This document shows, one piece after another, positions 55,116 to 64,000 of a DNA stretch of 64,000 bases. Every line of letters starts with the position of its first letter. Within the stretch, counting starts at the first letter, position 1. The notes under the pieces were generated by a model, which saw nothing but the letters and a program-made list of their open reading frames with translations, made no database searches and had not been told where the DNA came from. The translations under genes and the position numbers were made by a program. The stretch comes from Salinispora arenicola. Lineage in GTDB: Bacteria; Actinomycetota; Actinomycetes; Mycobacteriales; Micromonosporaceae. The DNA lies in the NCBI RefSeq assembly GCF_006716065.1, contig NZ_VFOL01000001.1, forward strand, positions 1,240,001 to 1,304,000. Direction: 5' to 3'.

Positions 55116-56048
55116 GGAACCTCACCGTAGTGCCTGGCCGGGCCTGCGCAAGCGGGGTCACGTCGACCACCACCCCGACGACCGGGTATCCACCGGTGGT
55201 CGGATGGTCGGCGAGGAAGACCAGGGGTTGGCCGTCCGCCGGCACCTGCACCGCACCGAGCACGAGGCCCTCACTGGGCAGTTCCCCCACCACCGCGCGG
55301 GGCAGCGGCGCCCCGGACAGCCGAACACCGATACGGTTACTGAGCGGAGTGAGGGTGTAGGCCGTACCGAGCAGCAGTTCGAGCGCGAGTGGCGTGAACC
55401 AGTCGGCCCGCGGGCCAAGGCGCAGTGCCAGCCGCACCTCGGCCGGCGTCGGCACGGTCGCGGTGGCGTCCACCGGGGCGGGCGGCCCAGCTGGCACGCC
55501 CACGGGAAGCCGGTCGCCGTCGCGCAGCAGGGGCGGGCCGAGCCCGGAAAGGGTGTCCGTGGCGCGGCTGCCGAGCACCGGTTCGACGGCGAACCCACCG
55601 GCGACCGCGAGCCAGGACCGCAAGCCGGTGCGGGGTGGGCCGACCCGCAGCACCGCGCCCGCCGGCACGGCGAGCGGCCGTCCTACATCGCCGGGCCGAT
55701 CATTGACCCGCACGGGGACGTCCGCCCCGGTGACCGCGACGGTGGTGGCACCGCGAAACCGCAGCCCACAGCCGGTGAGGGTGATCTCCAGACCGGCGGC
55801 GGTCTCCGGGTTGCCGACCAGCCGGTTGGCCAACCGGAGCGCGCTCGGGTCGAGGGCACCGGAGCGCGGTACGCCGAGGTGCGCCCAGCCGGGCCGGCCG
55901 AGATCCTGCACGGTGGTGAGAGCGCCGGCCCGCACTACCTCGACCATGCCGGGCTCCTCGACCATGCCGGGCTCCTCGCCCCTGGCAGCCTCCGCACTTC
56001 TGCCGGGTGTGTCGGCCGCCCCGACCCGGTCGGCCGGTGGGATGCCGG

Positions 56049-56052
<4 letters not shown>
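55099..56052 (-). CDS. pxpC: 5-oxoprolinase subunit C
   Basis: Up to 317 residues. The conserved protein begins VEVVRAGALTTVQDLGRPGW, followed by GVPRSGALDPSALRLANRLV, EITLTGCGLRF and near the end FLADHPTTGGYPVVGVV. The ATG at 56052 overlaps the pxpB stop (ATGA), but two downstream ATGs (55965 and 55947) each carry GAGGAG at ideal spacing, produced by an 18-bp duplication; 55947 gives the family-like start. Which start is used is open. The first 35 residues of the long form are low complexity. Middle gene of pxpB-pxpC-pxpA. Confidence 0.92.
55941..55976. repeat. 18-bp duplication of a translation start in pxpC
   Basis: Two exact copies of an 18-bp unit (55941-55958 and 55959-55976). On the minus strand each unit contains GAGGAG, six bases and an in-frame ATG, so the ribosome binding site and start codon are duplicated. 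Confidence 0.85.
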
Positions 56053-56825
<773 letters not shown>

Positions 56826-56849
56826 CCCGTCATCCTTCCGGAACAGCCC

Positions 56850-57004
56850 GACTTCCGGAAACAGGCCAACTTCCGGAACAGGCCGACACCGGCACCAAGC
56901 CGACTTCCGGAAACAGGCCAACTTCCGGAACAGGCCGACACCGGCACCAAGCCGACTTCCGGAACGGGCCGACTTCCGGAACGGGCCGACTTCCGGAACG
57001 GGCT
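56850..57004. repeat. Minisatellite upstream of pxpB (52-bp and 17-bp units)
   Basis: Two near-identical 52-bp units (56850-56901 and 56902-56953) are followed by three 17-bp units starting at 56954, 56971 and 56988. All are built around the palindrome TTCCGGAA, which occurs eight times between 56835 and 57004. The first copy (56835-56842) also provides the GGAAGG ribosome binding site of pxpB. It fills most of the 298-bp gap to the divergent gene at 57124. Confidence 0.9.
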
Positions 57005-57123
57005 GGCTTCCCGGACCCGTGCCGGGATCCGGCACCACCGGACCTACCGCCCCGTCGGTACGCAGTTTTCGCGTGACCAGACACACTACCGACAGGTAAC
57101 CTACGGCGTCGTAACCTGTTGGC

Positions 57124-57801
57124 GTGACCACCTCCGCACCGACCCGCCTCAAGCCGGTCGACCTCGGCAAACCTCGGATGCGCGGCTGGCTGCACGCGTA
57201 CGCGTTCTTCGTCGCCCTCGTCTGCGGGGCCGTGCTCTGCTCCATCGCCGCTTCCCGACCCGGCTGGTCGCCACTGGTCAGCACCCTGGTCTACAGCCTG
57301 ACCGTCTGTGGCCTGTTCGGCACCAGCGCGCTCTACCACCGACGGGTGTGGTCAGAGCGCGGCTACCAAGTCATGCGGCGCATGGACCATTCGATGATCT
57401 TCGTGTTCATCGCTGGTACGTACACGCCGTTCTGCGTTCTGTTGCTGGAGCCCCGACCGGCGACGATCATGCTCTCGCTGGTGTGGGGTGGGGCACTCGG
57501 CGGTGTGGCACTCAAACTCATCTGGCCGCACGCCCCGCGCTGGGTCTCCGCGCCGCTCTACCTGGCGCTCGGTTGGGTCGCGGTGGCGATGCTGCCAGAC
57601 ATCCTCCGCGCGGGCGGGGTCACCGCCCTGGTCCTGCTGATCGTCGGGGGCGCGATCTACAGCGTCGGCGCGTTCAGCTACGCCCTGCGCCGACCCAACC
57701 CGTGGCCCACCGTCTTCGGTCACCACGAGTTCTTCCACGCCTGCACCCTGGTCGCCGCGATCTGCCACCACATCGCGATCTACTTCGCCCTCTTCGCCTA
57801 G
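57124..57801 (+). CDS. Hemolysin III / PAQR-family membrane protein (TrhA)
   Basis: 225 residues, GTG 57124, seven hydrophobic helices. Family marks: SLTVCGLFGTSALYHRRVW, MRRMDHSMIFVFIAGTYTPF and the closing GHHEFFHACTLVAAICHH with the His residues of the PAQR/TrhA metal site (S-x3-H, D, H-x3-H). Members are membrane-homeostasis proteins in bacteria, despite the hemolysin name. It is divergent from the pxp operon, with the minisatellite between. Signal for its promoter is weak. Confidence 0.92.
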   Translation: MTTSAPTRLKPVDLGKPRMRGWLHAYAFFVALVCGAVLCSIAASRPGWSPLVSTLVYSLTVCGLFGTSALYHRRVWSERGYQVMRRMDHSMIFVFIAGTYTPFCVLLLEPRPATIMLSLVWGGALGGVALKLIWPHAPRWVSAPLYLALGWVAVAMLPDILRAGGVTALVLLIVGGAIYSVGAFSYALRRPNPWPTVFGHHEFFHACTLVAAICHHIAIYFALFA

Positions 57802-57924
57802 CGGTGCGTTGCCAGGTCGGTGTCGCCGAGCAGTCGGAGCGGTTCGGGTAGTTCAAGTGGGGCTCGGGTAGTTCATGTCGCGGTGACCTGCACCGGGCTG
57901 CACAGGTCGACGCCGTCCCCGGTA

Positions 57925-58206
57925 TTACAGGTCGACGTCGGAAACGGTTGTGAAGGGTTCTGGCGCCGCGACGCGAGCCGCCAGAAGCCCACCGATGCCG
58001 GGAACGAGTGCGATCAGCCAGACGCGGTGGCGGCGCCGCATGACCAGGGCCGCGGCGAGGACCGTGAGGGTGTAGGCCAGTCCGTGTACCGGACCGAGAA
58101 TGCGGGAGACGGTAGGTGTGTGCACGGTGACGATGTTCAGGAGCATCAGTGCGAGGGTGGCCAGTTCGACTGAGCCGATGACCCGCAGCAGGTGACGGGG
58201 GCTCAT
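57925..58206 (-). CDS. DUF3817-like small membrane protein
   Basis: 93 residues with three hydrophobic stretches: VIGSVELATLALMLLNIVTV, the GPVHGLAYTLTVLAAALVM helix and WLIALVPGIGGLLAAR. The GPVHG element followed by a basic MRRRHR loop resembles DUF3817 proteins. It overlaps the preceding gene by four bases (ATGA), so it is the third gene of an operon of DJ-1-like, DUF2269-like and this protein. Function unknown. Confidence 0.72.
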   Translation of the reverse strand: MSPRHLLRVIGSVELATLALMLLNIVTVHTPTVSRILGPVHGLAYTLTVLAAALVMRRRHRVWLIALVPGIGGLLAARVAAPEPFTTVSDVDL

Positions 58207-58679
58207 AGTCCGACCCCCGTCGTCGATCCCGGACGGTAGATCATCAGAACCACCACGATCGCCCAGAGCAGGTTGAAGATTCCGGCGTGCATGCCCATGC
58301 GAGGGGCGACACGGGCGAGGTCCGCGGGTTGCGCACCCGTATCAAGGCAGTGCAGAGTGCGACGCTGGCCGGGCAGGACGACGGCGATGAGCACGGCGGC
58401 GGCACCGGCGGTGAGAACCATGGACACGATCAGCCACGCGTCACCGAGGACACCGATACTGGCGCCGGTAGCGAGCCCGAACACGGGAACGAGTGCGCCG
58501 ATCACGGCGTACTTTCGGGTGACCCGGTGCAGGATGCGTACGACGGCGCTGCGGCGCGGGTCGGCTGGCTTGTCGAGCGCGAGTCGGGCGAAGCGAGGGA
58601 ACATGCTTGCGGTGATGGCGACCGGGCCGATGGTGAGGATCGCGGCCAGGACGTGGACCGACAGCAGGAAGGCGCTCAT
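58203..58679 (-). CDS. DUF2269-like membrane protein
   Basis: 158 residues, four hydrophobic helices: LLSVHVLAAILTIGPVAITA, YAVIGALVPVFGLATGASIG, IVSMVLTAGAAAVLIAVVL and FNLLWAIVVVLMIYRP. The opening SVHVLAAILTIGP and the overall layout resemble DUF2269 (predicted heme-binding-like four-helix membrane protein). It overlaps both neighbours by four bases, so translation is coupled across the operon. The role is unknown. Confidence 0.75.
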   Translation of the reverse strand: MSAFLLSVHVLAAILTIGPVAITASMFPRFARLALDKPADPRRSAVVRILHRVTRKYAVIGALVPVFGLATGASIGVLGDAWLIVSMVLTAGAAAVLIAVVLPGQRRTLHCLDTGAQPADLARVAPRMGMHAGIFNLLWAIVVVLMIYRPGSTTGVGL

Positions 58680-59368
58680 GCCTGCACTCGCTGCCCGGTG
58701 ACAGGCGTGCGGGGCAGACGTCCGGCAGACGTTTTCCAGGTGGTGCCGCGGCGCTCGAACTCGAAGAGGTCCTCGACGGCCCGGGCAGCGGCACAGCCGA
58801 AGTCACGTTCGAGCAGGTAGAGGGCTACATCGACGCCGGACAGGACACCGCCGCCGGTGACGAGGTCGCCGTCGTCGACAACCCGCGCACGGACCGCGTT
58901 CACGCCGATGGACTGCAGTCGGTCGATGCCGAGGTGGTGGGTGGTAGCTGTCCTTCCCTCCAGCAGGCCCGCCATGGCGAGCGCGAGCCCGCCACCACAG
59001 ACGGCGACGACGGTGACCTGCGGCGCGGCGAGAGCCCGGGCGACGAGTGACATCGCCGGACTTCCGGCGAACCGTCCGAGTAGCGCGGGAACGGTCCGCT
59101 CGCCTGCGTCCGGGTCGCCGTCGACGGGCCCGGACGCGCCCGGGACGATGACGTAACCGGGTGCCTCCGGTTCCAGCGCGGTGCTGGCGGGGAGGGAGAC
59201 ACCGGCGGCTCCCGACGGGATGCTGTCCCGTCCCGACTCGCTCACCAGCACACACTCGAGTACGCCGCCGAGGGCGGCGCTGCCTGCGGAAAGCACCTCG
59301 AATGGGGCGATGACGTCGAGCAGATCGAAGCCGTCGAAAAGCACGAACTGGGCGCGAAGCGTGGGCAT
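58676..59368 (-). CDS. DJ-1/PfpI-family protein
   Basis: 230 residues from ATG 59368 (GAAGGGA upstream; GTG 59383 is an alternative). A DJ-1/PfpI fold with FVLFDGFDLLDVIAPFEVLS and the nucleophile elbow VVAVCGGGLALAMAGLLEGR, Cys kept; TATTHHLGIDRL and GGGVLSGVDVALYLLERDFG are typical of the isonitrile-hydratase/GlxA-like group. The last 40 residues are not conserved. Divergent from a GlxA-type AraC regulator, a usual pairing. First gene of the operon with the two membrane proteins. Confidence 0.87.
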   Translation of the reverse strand: MPTLRAQFVLFDGFDLLDVIAPFEVLSAGSAALGGVLECVLVSESGRDSIPSGAAGVSLPASTALEPEAPGYVIVPGASGPVDGDPDAGERTVPALLGRFAGSPAMSLVARALAAPQVTVVAVCGGGLALAMAGLLEGRTATTHHLGIDRLQSIGVNAVRARVVDDGDLVTGGGVLSGVDVALYLLERDFGCAAARAVEDLFEFERRGTTWKTSAGRLPRTPVTGQRVQA

Positions 59369-59454
59369 CAGTAGTCCCTTCACGTGGTAGGTGCATCCAT
59401 GGTTGGGCAGCCGCGCGCCTCCCGATAGTGGCTACGAGGACAGGCATCACCTGA

Positions 59455-59473
59455 ATCTCGCCAAGTGCGAGAT
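59455..59473. promoter_or_regulatory. Inverted repeat between DJ-1 gene and AraC regulator
   Basis: ATCTCGC and GCGAGAT form a perfect 7-bp inverted repeat with 5 bases between, in the 121-bp gap between the divergent genes and just before the regulator start. Possible operator. Confidence 0.42.
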
Positions 59474-59489
59474 GGCCTACCATGCAGGC

Positions 59490-60428
59490 ATGTACACGGT
59501 CGTCGTCCTCGCGCTGCCGGATGTGATTGCCTTTGATCTGGCCACACCGGTCGAGACGTTCGGCCGTGTCCGCCTGCCGGACGGCCGGCCCGGATACCGG
59601 GTCCTCGTCGCAGGGCCCGACGATGTCGTCGACGCCGGGCCGGTGCGGCTGGCAGTCAGCGAGCAGCTGGATGCGCTCGATCGCGCCGACCTGGTCGTGG
59701 TGCCTGGCCGCAACAACCCCTTACGGCCCTCCCCACCCTCGGTGCTCGCCGCCCTACGTGCTGCCGCGACCAGGGGCACACGCGTCGCCTCCATCTGCGT
59801 CGGAGCATTCACGCTGGCAGAAGCAGGACTACTCGACAACATGAGGGCCACGACCCACTGGCTCGCCGCCGAACACCTCGCACACCAACACCCGTCGATC
59901 CAGGTGGACCCCGACGTGCTCTACATCGACAACGGCAGCATTCTCACCTCTGCCGGTGCCGCGTCCGGGCTGGACCTGTGCCTGCACGTGATCCACACCG
60001 ACTACGGTGCGGCGGTGGCCGCGGATGCCGCACGCCTCGCCGTGGCCCCACTGCACCGAGCCGGCGGGCAGGCGCAGTACATCCTGCGGAACCGGCCGAC
60101 CCTGCGGACCTCAGTCCTCGAACCCGTCCTCGCCTGGATCGAGACCAACGCGCATCGGGCCCTCACGCTCGCCGACCTCGCCGCCGCCGCGAACCTGAGT
60201 ACACGCACCCTGACCAGGCGATTCGCTGTCGAGACCGGACAGAGCCCGATGCAATGGGTCGCCGGCGTCCGGATTCGTCACGCCCAGGAGCTCCTGGAGA
60301 CCACCGACTACACGATCGACCGCATCGCAAACCAGACCGGATTCACCACCACGAGCAACTTTCGTGCGCAGTTCCAGGAGGTCGTCGGCACCACACCAGG
60401 CGCCTATCGCACCACCTTCCGGCTGTGA
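59490..60428 (+). CDS. GlxA-family AraC-type regulator
   Basis: 312 residues from ATG 59490 (ATG 59472 is an alternative). Residues 1-175 are a DJ-1/PfpI-like domain (VVVLALPDVIAFDLATPVET, RVASICVGAFTLAEAGLL, SAGAASGLDLCLHVI). Residues about 205-312 are the AraC double helix-turn-helix: TLADLAAAANLSTRTLTRRF, then YTIDRIANQTGFTTTSNFRA and FQEVVGTTPGAYRTTF. It likely regulates the divergent DJ-1/DUF2269/DUF3817 operon. The ligand is unknown. Confidence 0.93.
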   Translation: MYTVVVLALPDVIAFDLATPVETFGRVRLPDGRPGYRVLVAGPDDVVDAGPVRLAVSEQLDALDRADLVVVPGRNNPLRPSPPSVLAALRAAATRGTRVASICVGAFTLAEAGLLDNMRATTHWLAAEHLAHQHPSIQVDPDVLYIDNGSILTSAGAASGLDLCLHVIHTDYGAAVAADAARLAVAPLHRAGGQAQYILRNRPTLRTSVLEPVLAWIETNAHRALTLADLAAAANLSTRTLTRRFAVETGQSPMQWVAGVRIRHAQELLETTDYTIDRIANQTGFTTTSNFRAQFQEVVGTTPGAYRTTFRL

Positions 60429-60545
60429 GGCGAGCAGCGTTCGACCGAGCCCGTCGAGGATTTCGTCGCACTGCTCAACAGCAAACACTGCCGACAGCAT
60501 CGACGTACCCGGGCGGCCGGATCGCCGATCAGGCAAGCTGGGGGC

Positions 60546-61082
60546 ATGACGGACGCGTACGCCCAGGATCGCACGCTGGTGTTGCTCCGGCACTCGAAGG
60601 CGGAGCCGCCCGGTGACCGGCCGGACGTGGATCGGCCGCTGGCGCCGCGGGGACGAGCGGACGCGGCGGCGGCCGGCGCCTGGCTGGCCCACAACGCGCT
60701 GCTCCCGGACTTGGTGATCTGCTCTTCGGCCCGCCGCACCCGGGAAACCTGGCACGGCGTGGCCATGGGGATGACCGGGGCGCCACCAGAGGGCGGTTCC
60801 GCGGGCCCGGCACCCGACGTGCAGTACGCGGACGACGCGTACGAGGCGCACCCGGAGGATCTGCTGGCCCTGGTCCGGCGGGTCAACCCGGTCACTCGGA
60901 CGGTGTTGCTGATCGCCCACAATCCCGGCGTGTCGCAGCTGTCGGCGCTGCTCAACCCGGAGCAGGCGGACCGGGACGCGCTGCGGACCAGCGAAGTCGT
61001 GGTGCACCGGACAACGGCGGAATGGGCGGGTCTCGGCCGTGGGGACACCGTCGTCACCACCGCGCACACCGCGCGCGGTTGA
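60546..61082 (+). CDS. SixA-type phosphohistidine phosphatase
   Basis: 178 residues of the histidine phosphatase superfamily. The N-terminal active site reads TLVLLRHSKAEPPG (RHx), followed by DRPLAPRGRADA, VICSSARRTRETW with a conserved Arg and LLIAHNPGVSQLSALL with the second catalytic His. It is similar to SixA, which removes phosphate from phosphohistidine in phosphorelay or PTS proteins. ATG 60546; single gene. Confidence 0.92.
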   Translation: MTDAYAQDRTLVLLRHSKAEPPGDRPDVDRPLAPRGRADAAAAGAWLAHNALLPDLVICSSARRTRETWHGVAMGMTGAPPEGGSAGPAPDVQYADDAYEAHPEDLLALVRRVNPVTRTVLLIAHNPGVSQLSALLNPEQADRDALRTSEVVVHRTTAEWAGLGRGDTVVTTAHTARG

Positions 61083-61163
61083 GCCCGCCGCCCGGGGAGG
61101 CGAGGCTCTGACCGCTTGCCCCGAAACGGCGGGTTCAGGGTGCCGGCGCTGTGCGCGGCAGGC

Positions 61164-61433
61164 TCAGGACGGCGGCGCTGTGGGCGGCGGCGGGTCGGGC
61201 GGCGGTGGCATCATCGCGGTCGGATGCGACAGTCGGTTCTCCTCCACGATCAGGGTCCGCGCCCGCTTGCGCCGGTCCTGCCAGAACCACAACGTCGTGA
61301 GCAGAACGGCCAGCCCGGCCAGGATGAACACCCAGCCGACCGCGCGCAGGTCGACCCACCAGACGTTGGCTCGGATCGCGAAGGTGAGGATCGCCCCGAG
61401 GGCAATCAGGAATATACCGCTACCAATGCCCAT
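61164..61433 (-). CDS. Two-TM membrane protein (DUF6458-like)
   Basis: 89 residues: MGIGSGIFLIALGAILTFAI, then RANVWWVDLRAVGWVFILAG and LAVLLTTLWFWQDRRKR, two membrane helices with a W-W loop, and a basic/proline-rich cytoplasmic tail ending PPPPTAPPS. This hairpin design, IGxGIFLIAxGAIL and V...GWILMxxG, matches the short actinobacterial DUF6458 proteins. Single gene convergent with sixA. Function unknown. Confidence 0.85.
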   Translation of the reverse strand: MGIGSGIFLIALGAILTFAIRANVWWVDLRAVGWVFILAGLAVLLTTLWFWQDRRKRARTLIVEENRLSHPTAMMPPPPDPPPPTAPPS

Positions 61434-61618
61434 GTGCGCTGCACTCCCCCGTGCGGTGGCTCTGGGCGTTCTCTGCCTGACCTGATGACGGTTACCCGCC
61501 GTCGGCGGGTGCTACCCCTGCCCAGGCCGGCAACCAGCGCGGCGGCCGGCGGGTCACCCCGCCGGCCGCCGTCATTGCCGGTTCTGTCCCCGGATCAGCC
61601 TTGTCCCGACATTCGGGG

Positions 61619-63472
61619 TCAGAACGCCTCCTCCGGGAGGTCCATGATGCCCGGGTCGGCGTTTTCGATGATGCGCCGGTCGGCACCGATGCGCGGGAGC
61701 ACCTCACGGGCGAAGAACCGGGCGGCGGCCACCTTGCCGGTGTAGAACTCCCGGTCGGCGGACCCGTCGGCGGTGAGCGCCGTCAGCGCCACGTCAGCCT
61801 GCCGCTGCAGCAGCCAGCCCACGACCAGGTCGCCGACCGCCAGCAGGAACCGGCGGCTGCTGAGCCCGACCTGGTACAGCGCCTGGGTGTTGCCGCCCTG
61901 CGCCTCGCCCAGCCAGCCGGTCAGCGTGCCGAGGATGCTCTGGACCTCGGCGAGGGCGCGGCCGAGCGCCTGCCGCTCCTCCTTGAGCTGGCCGTTGCCA
62001 CCCTCGGTCGAGATGAACTCCTGGATCTCGCCGGCGACCGCCAGCAGGGCCTTGCCGTTGTCCCGGACGACCTTTCGGAAGATCAGGTCGAGGCTCTGGA
62101 TCGCCGTGGTGCCCTCGTACAGTGTGTCGATCTTGGCATCTCGGACGTACTGTTCCAGCGGGTAGTCCTGGAGGAAGCCGGAGCCACCGAAGGTCTGCAG
62201 CGACTCGTGGCCGAGCAACTCGTATGCCCGCTCCGAGCCGACCCCCTTGACCAGCGGCAGCAGCAGGTCGTTGACCCGCTTGGCCAGCTTGACGGCCTTC
62301 TCGTCGCCGGCCGCCGTGGCGATGGCGACCTTGTCCTGCCAGGTGGCGGTGTAGCAGACCAGGGCCCGCAGCCCTTCGGCGTACGACTTCTGCAGCAGCA
62401 GCGAACGGCGCACGTCCGGATGCCGGGTGATCGCGACCCGCGGGGCGCTCTTGTCGGTCATCTGGGTCAGGTCGGCGCCCTGCACCCGGTTCTTGGCGTA
62501 CTCGAGCGCGTTCAGGTAACCGGTGGAGAGAGTGGCGATCGCCTTCGTACCGACCATCATCCGGGCGTACTCAATGATCATGAACATCTGCCGGATGCCG
62601 TCGTGCTTGTCGCCCAGCAGCCAGCCCTGAGCCGGCACACCGTGCTCGCCGAAGGTCAGTTCGCAGGTGTTCGAGACCTTCAGACCCATTTTGTGCTCGA
62701 CGTTGGTGGCGAAGACCCCGTTGCGCTCGCCCAGCTCGCCGGTGTCCTCGTCGAAGTGGTACTTCGGCACGACGAACAGGGACAGACCCTTGGTGCCCGG
62801 TCCGCCCACACCCTCGACGCCGACCGGACGGGCCAGCACATAGTGGACGATGTTGTCACCGAGGTCGTGCTCGCCGGAGGTGATGAAGCGCTTGACGCCC
62901 TCGATGTGCCACGAGCCGTCCGGCTGCGGAATGGCACGGGCGCGGCCGGCGCCAACGTCCGAGCCGGCATCCGCCTCGGTCAGCACCATCGTGGAGCCCC
63001 AGCCCCGGTCGATGAACAGCTTGGCCCACTTCCGCTGCCGCTCGGTGCCCTCGACGTGCAGTACGTGTGCGAAGGACGGGCCTGAGGCATACATCCAGAC
63101 CGGTGCGTTGGCACCCAGGACGAGTTCGGCCAGCGACCACCAGAGGGCGCGGGGTGCGTTGCTGCCCCCAAGTGCCTCGGGTAGGTCCAGCCGCCAGAAC
63201 TCGGAGTCCATGAACCTCTGGTACGACTTCTTGAACGGCTCCGGCAGTGGCGCGGTGTGTGTCGCCGGGTCGAACACCGGCGGGTTACGGTCGCTGTCCG
63301 TGTAGCTGGCCGCCAGGTCCTCCCGGGCCAGGCGGTCGACCTCGGAGAGAAAACTACGGGCGGTGTCGACGTCCAGCTCCGTGTATGGAGCCTGGCTGAA
63401 CGTCCGGTCCGCCCCGAATACCTCAAACAGGTTGAACTCGAGGTCCCGAAGGTTGCTCTTGTAGTGGGTCAT
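61619..63472 (-). CDS. Acyl-CoA dehydrogenase, long FadE5-like type
   Basis: 617 residues. The N-terminus [20 protein letters not shown] is nearly the mycobacterial FadE5 opening. Core: [20 protein letters not shown] (flavin/substrate loop), [60 protein letters not shown] and [18 protein letters not shown] with the catalytic Glu position. The extra C-terminal domain of about 150 residues distinguishes the class. It should oxidise a broad range of acyl-CoAs. Two palindromes of the YTACYCGCGAGTAR type lie upstream, linking it to the fadA2/fabG4 locus 60 kb away. Confidence 0.95.
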   Translation of the reverse strand: MTHYKSNLRDLEFNLFEVFGADRTFSQAPYTELDVDTARSFLSEVDRLAREDLAASYTDSDRNPPVFDPATHTAPLPEPFKKSYQRFMDSEFWRLDLPEALGGSNAPRALWWSLAELVLGANAPVWMYASGPSFAHVLHVEGTERQRKWAKLFIDRGWGSTMVLTEADAGSDVGAGRARAIPQPDGSWHIEGVKRFITSGEHDLGDNIVHYVLARPVGVEGVGGPGTKGLSLFVVPKYHFDEDTGELGERNGVFATNVEHKMGLKVSNTCELTFGEHGVPAQGWLLGDKHDGIRQMFMIIEYARMMVGTKAIATLSTGYLNALEYAKNRVQGADLTQMTDKSAPRVAITRHPDVRRSLLLQKSYAEGLRALVCYTATWQDKVAIATAAGDEKAVKLAKRVNDLLLPLVKGVGSERAYELLGHESLQTFGGSGFLQDYPLEQYVRDAKIDTLYEGTTAIQSLDLIFRKVVRDNGKALLAVAGEIQEFISTEGGNGQLKEERQALGRALAEVQSILGTLTGWLGEAQGGNTQALYQVGLSSRRFLLAVGDLVVGWLLQRQADVALTALTADGSADREFYTGKVAAARFFAREVLPRIGADRRIIENADPGIMDLPEEAF

Positions 63473-63500
63473 GGTCGCTGGCCCCGCTTCCGGACGCGTG

Positions 63501-63539
63501 TTACCGATGAGTAACCCTGACTGTATTACTCGCGGGTAG
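63501..63539 (-). promoter_or_regulatory. Paired palindromic operators upstream of fadE5
   Basis: TTACCGATGAGTAA (63501-63514) and TTACTCGCGGGTAG (63526-63539) flank an 11-base gap which on the minus strand reads TACAGTCAGGG, containing a TACAGT box usable as -10. They lie 28 and 53 bp before the ATG. The sequence pattern equals the sites at 2526 and 6235. Confidence 0.68.
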
Positions 63540-63554
63540 GCAACGACAAGTCCC

Positions 63555-64000
63555 TCACCCCTCGGTCGTGCCGACCTCCCAACTCGGCACGGCAGCGGAA
63601 CCCCCGGTGCGGGCCCCGGTGTACTCCATCAGGACCAGCGCAATGTCATCGTCGAGACGACCGTGCACCCACTCGACCAGCGCCGCCTCCAGGGACGCCA
63701 ACCCGTCGGCGACGGTGCCATGCCCCAGCAACCGCCAGGCCCGGCACGTGGTCGGGAAGAACTCGCCCTCCCGCCGGGCCTCGCCGAGCCCGTCGGTGAA
63801 CAACAACAACCGGTCGCCCGGCTCCAGCCGCTCCACCCGGGACCGGACCGCCGGCATGAACCCCAACGGCGGAGCGGGCGCCGGAGGTTCCAGGGCGATA
63901 ACCGCGCCACGCCGTAACAACAACGGCGCCGGGTGCCCGCAGTTGACGATCGTCAACGTGCCGCCCCGCTCCTCGACCAGGGCAGCCGTCACGAAGTCCT
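63555..64000 (-). CDS. SpoIIE/PP2C-type serine phosphatase, 5' part cut by window edge
   Basis: About 148 codons from the C-terminal half of a PPM/SpoIIE phosphatase, open to the window edge (reading [13 protein letters not shown] at the start). Visible motifs: [40 protein letters not shown] with the metal-binding Asp in DG, and [10 protein letters not shown] with the closing DD metal ligands. Such proteins dephosphorylate anti-anti-sigma factors. The N-terminal (GAF, PAS or membrane) part is outside the window. Confidence 0.9.
   Translation of the reverse strand, partial: DFVTAALVEERGGTLTIVNCGHPAPLLLRRGAVIALEPPAPAPPLGFMPAVRSRVERLEPGDRLLLFTDGLGEARREGEFFPTTCRAWRLLGHGTVADGLASLEAALVEWVHGRLDDDIALVLMEYTGARTGGSAAVPSWEVGTTEG

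Noticed and set aside
56850..57004. CRISPR-like array
   Set aside because: The units are directly adjacent with no unique spacers, the repeat is only 17-52 bp with an internal TTCCGGAA, and no cas gene is present. It is a minisatellite.

Overview
The window is chromosomal DNA from a high-GC actinobacterium. The gene content, the gene order around purA/DUF3151/fba/dedA and the small orphan proteins fit the Micromonosporaceae (Micromonospora/Salinispora-like). This placement is inferred from gene recognition, not from a search. GTG starts, 1-4 base overlaps between genes and TANNNT boxes placed for leaderless transcripts are frequent. Almost everything is core chromosome; I saw no rRNA, tRNA, insertion sequence, integrase or CRISPR array.

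Region 1 (1-8.0 kb) is purine and fatty-acyl metabolism: a 3'-truncated purB, a thiolase (FadA2-like) divergent from a long FabG4-type ketoacyl reductase plus MaoC dehydratase (HtdX-like), a DedA protein, then a TetR regulator divergent from an SCP2 protein and an acyl-CoA dehydrogenase. A FadE5-like acyl-CoA dehydrogenase sits at 61.6-63.5 kb. A 14-bp palindrome, roughly YTACYCGCGAGTAR, occurs at all three promoter regions, which suggests one TetR regulon.

Region 2 (8-19.6 kb): an MFS exporter, purD, purA, a diacylglycerol-kinase-like protein without its GGDGT motif, a proline-rich ParA/MinD ATPase, DUF3151, fba, a second DedA, ArsR and pyrE. Region 3 (19.7-29.1 kb) is one long minus-strand run: clpB, then a tightly packed set of uncharacterised genes (DUF4178, DUF2617, DUF4247, DUF350, a two-TM protein, a membrane-fused aminopropyltransferase-like enzyme), then two paralogous membrane proteins and an SDR.

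Region 4 (29.1-36.8 kb): a KhtTU-like cation/proton antiporter pair and the heat-shock operon dnaK-grpE-dnaJ-hspR. HspR-type (HAIR) inverted repeats lie upstream of both clpB and dnaK, and a perfect 19-bp stem lies between grpE and dnaJ. Region 5 (36.8-46 kb): hypothetical genes, the E1-alpha/E1-beta/E2 genes of a 2-oxo acid dehydrogenase, a 45-residue basic protein and a large LppU-like proline-rich membrane protein.

Region 6 (46-52.2 kb) looks accessory: a TetR/MFS pair, an SDR, an MBL hydrolase, an XRE/DUF397 pair and two small genes whose coding strand is almost free of T and poor in G. Region 7 (52.5-64 kb): an NHLRC2-like thioredoxin/NHL protein, the 5-oxoprolinase operon pxpB-pxpC-pxpA with several tandem repeats, a hemolysin-III-type protein, a DJ-1/DUF2269/DUF3817 operon divergent from a GlxA-like regulator, a SixA-type phosphatase, FadE5 and a 5'-truncated SpoIIE/PP2C phosphatase.
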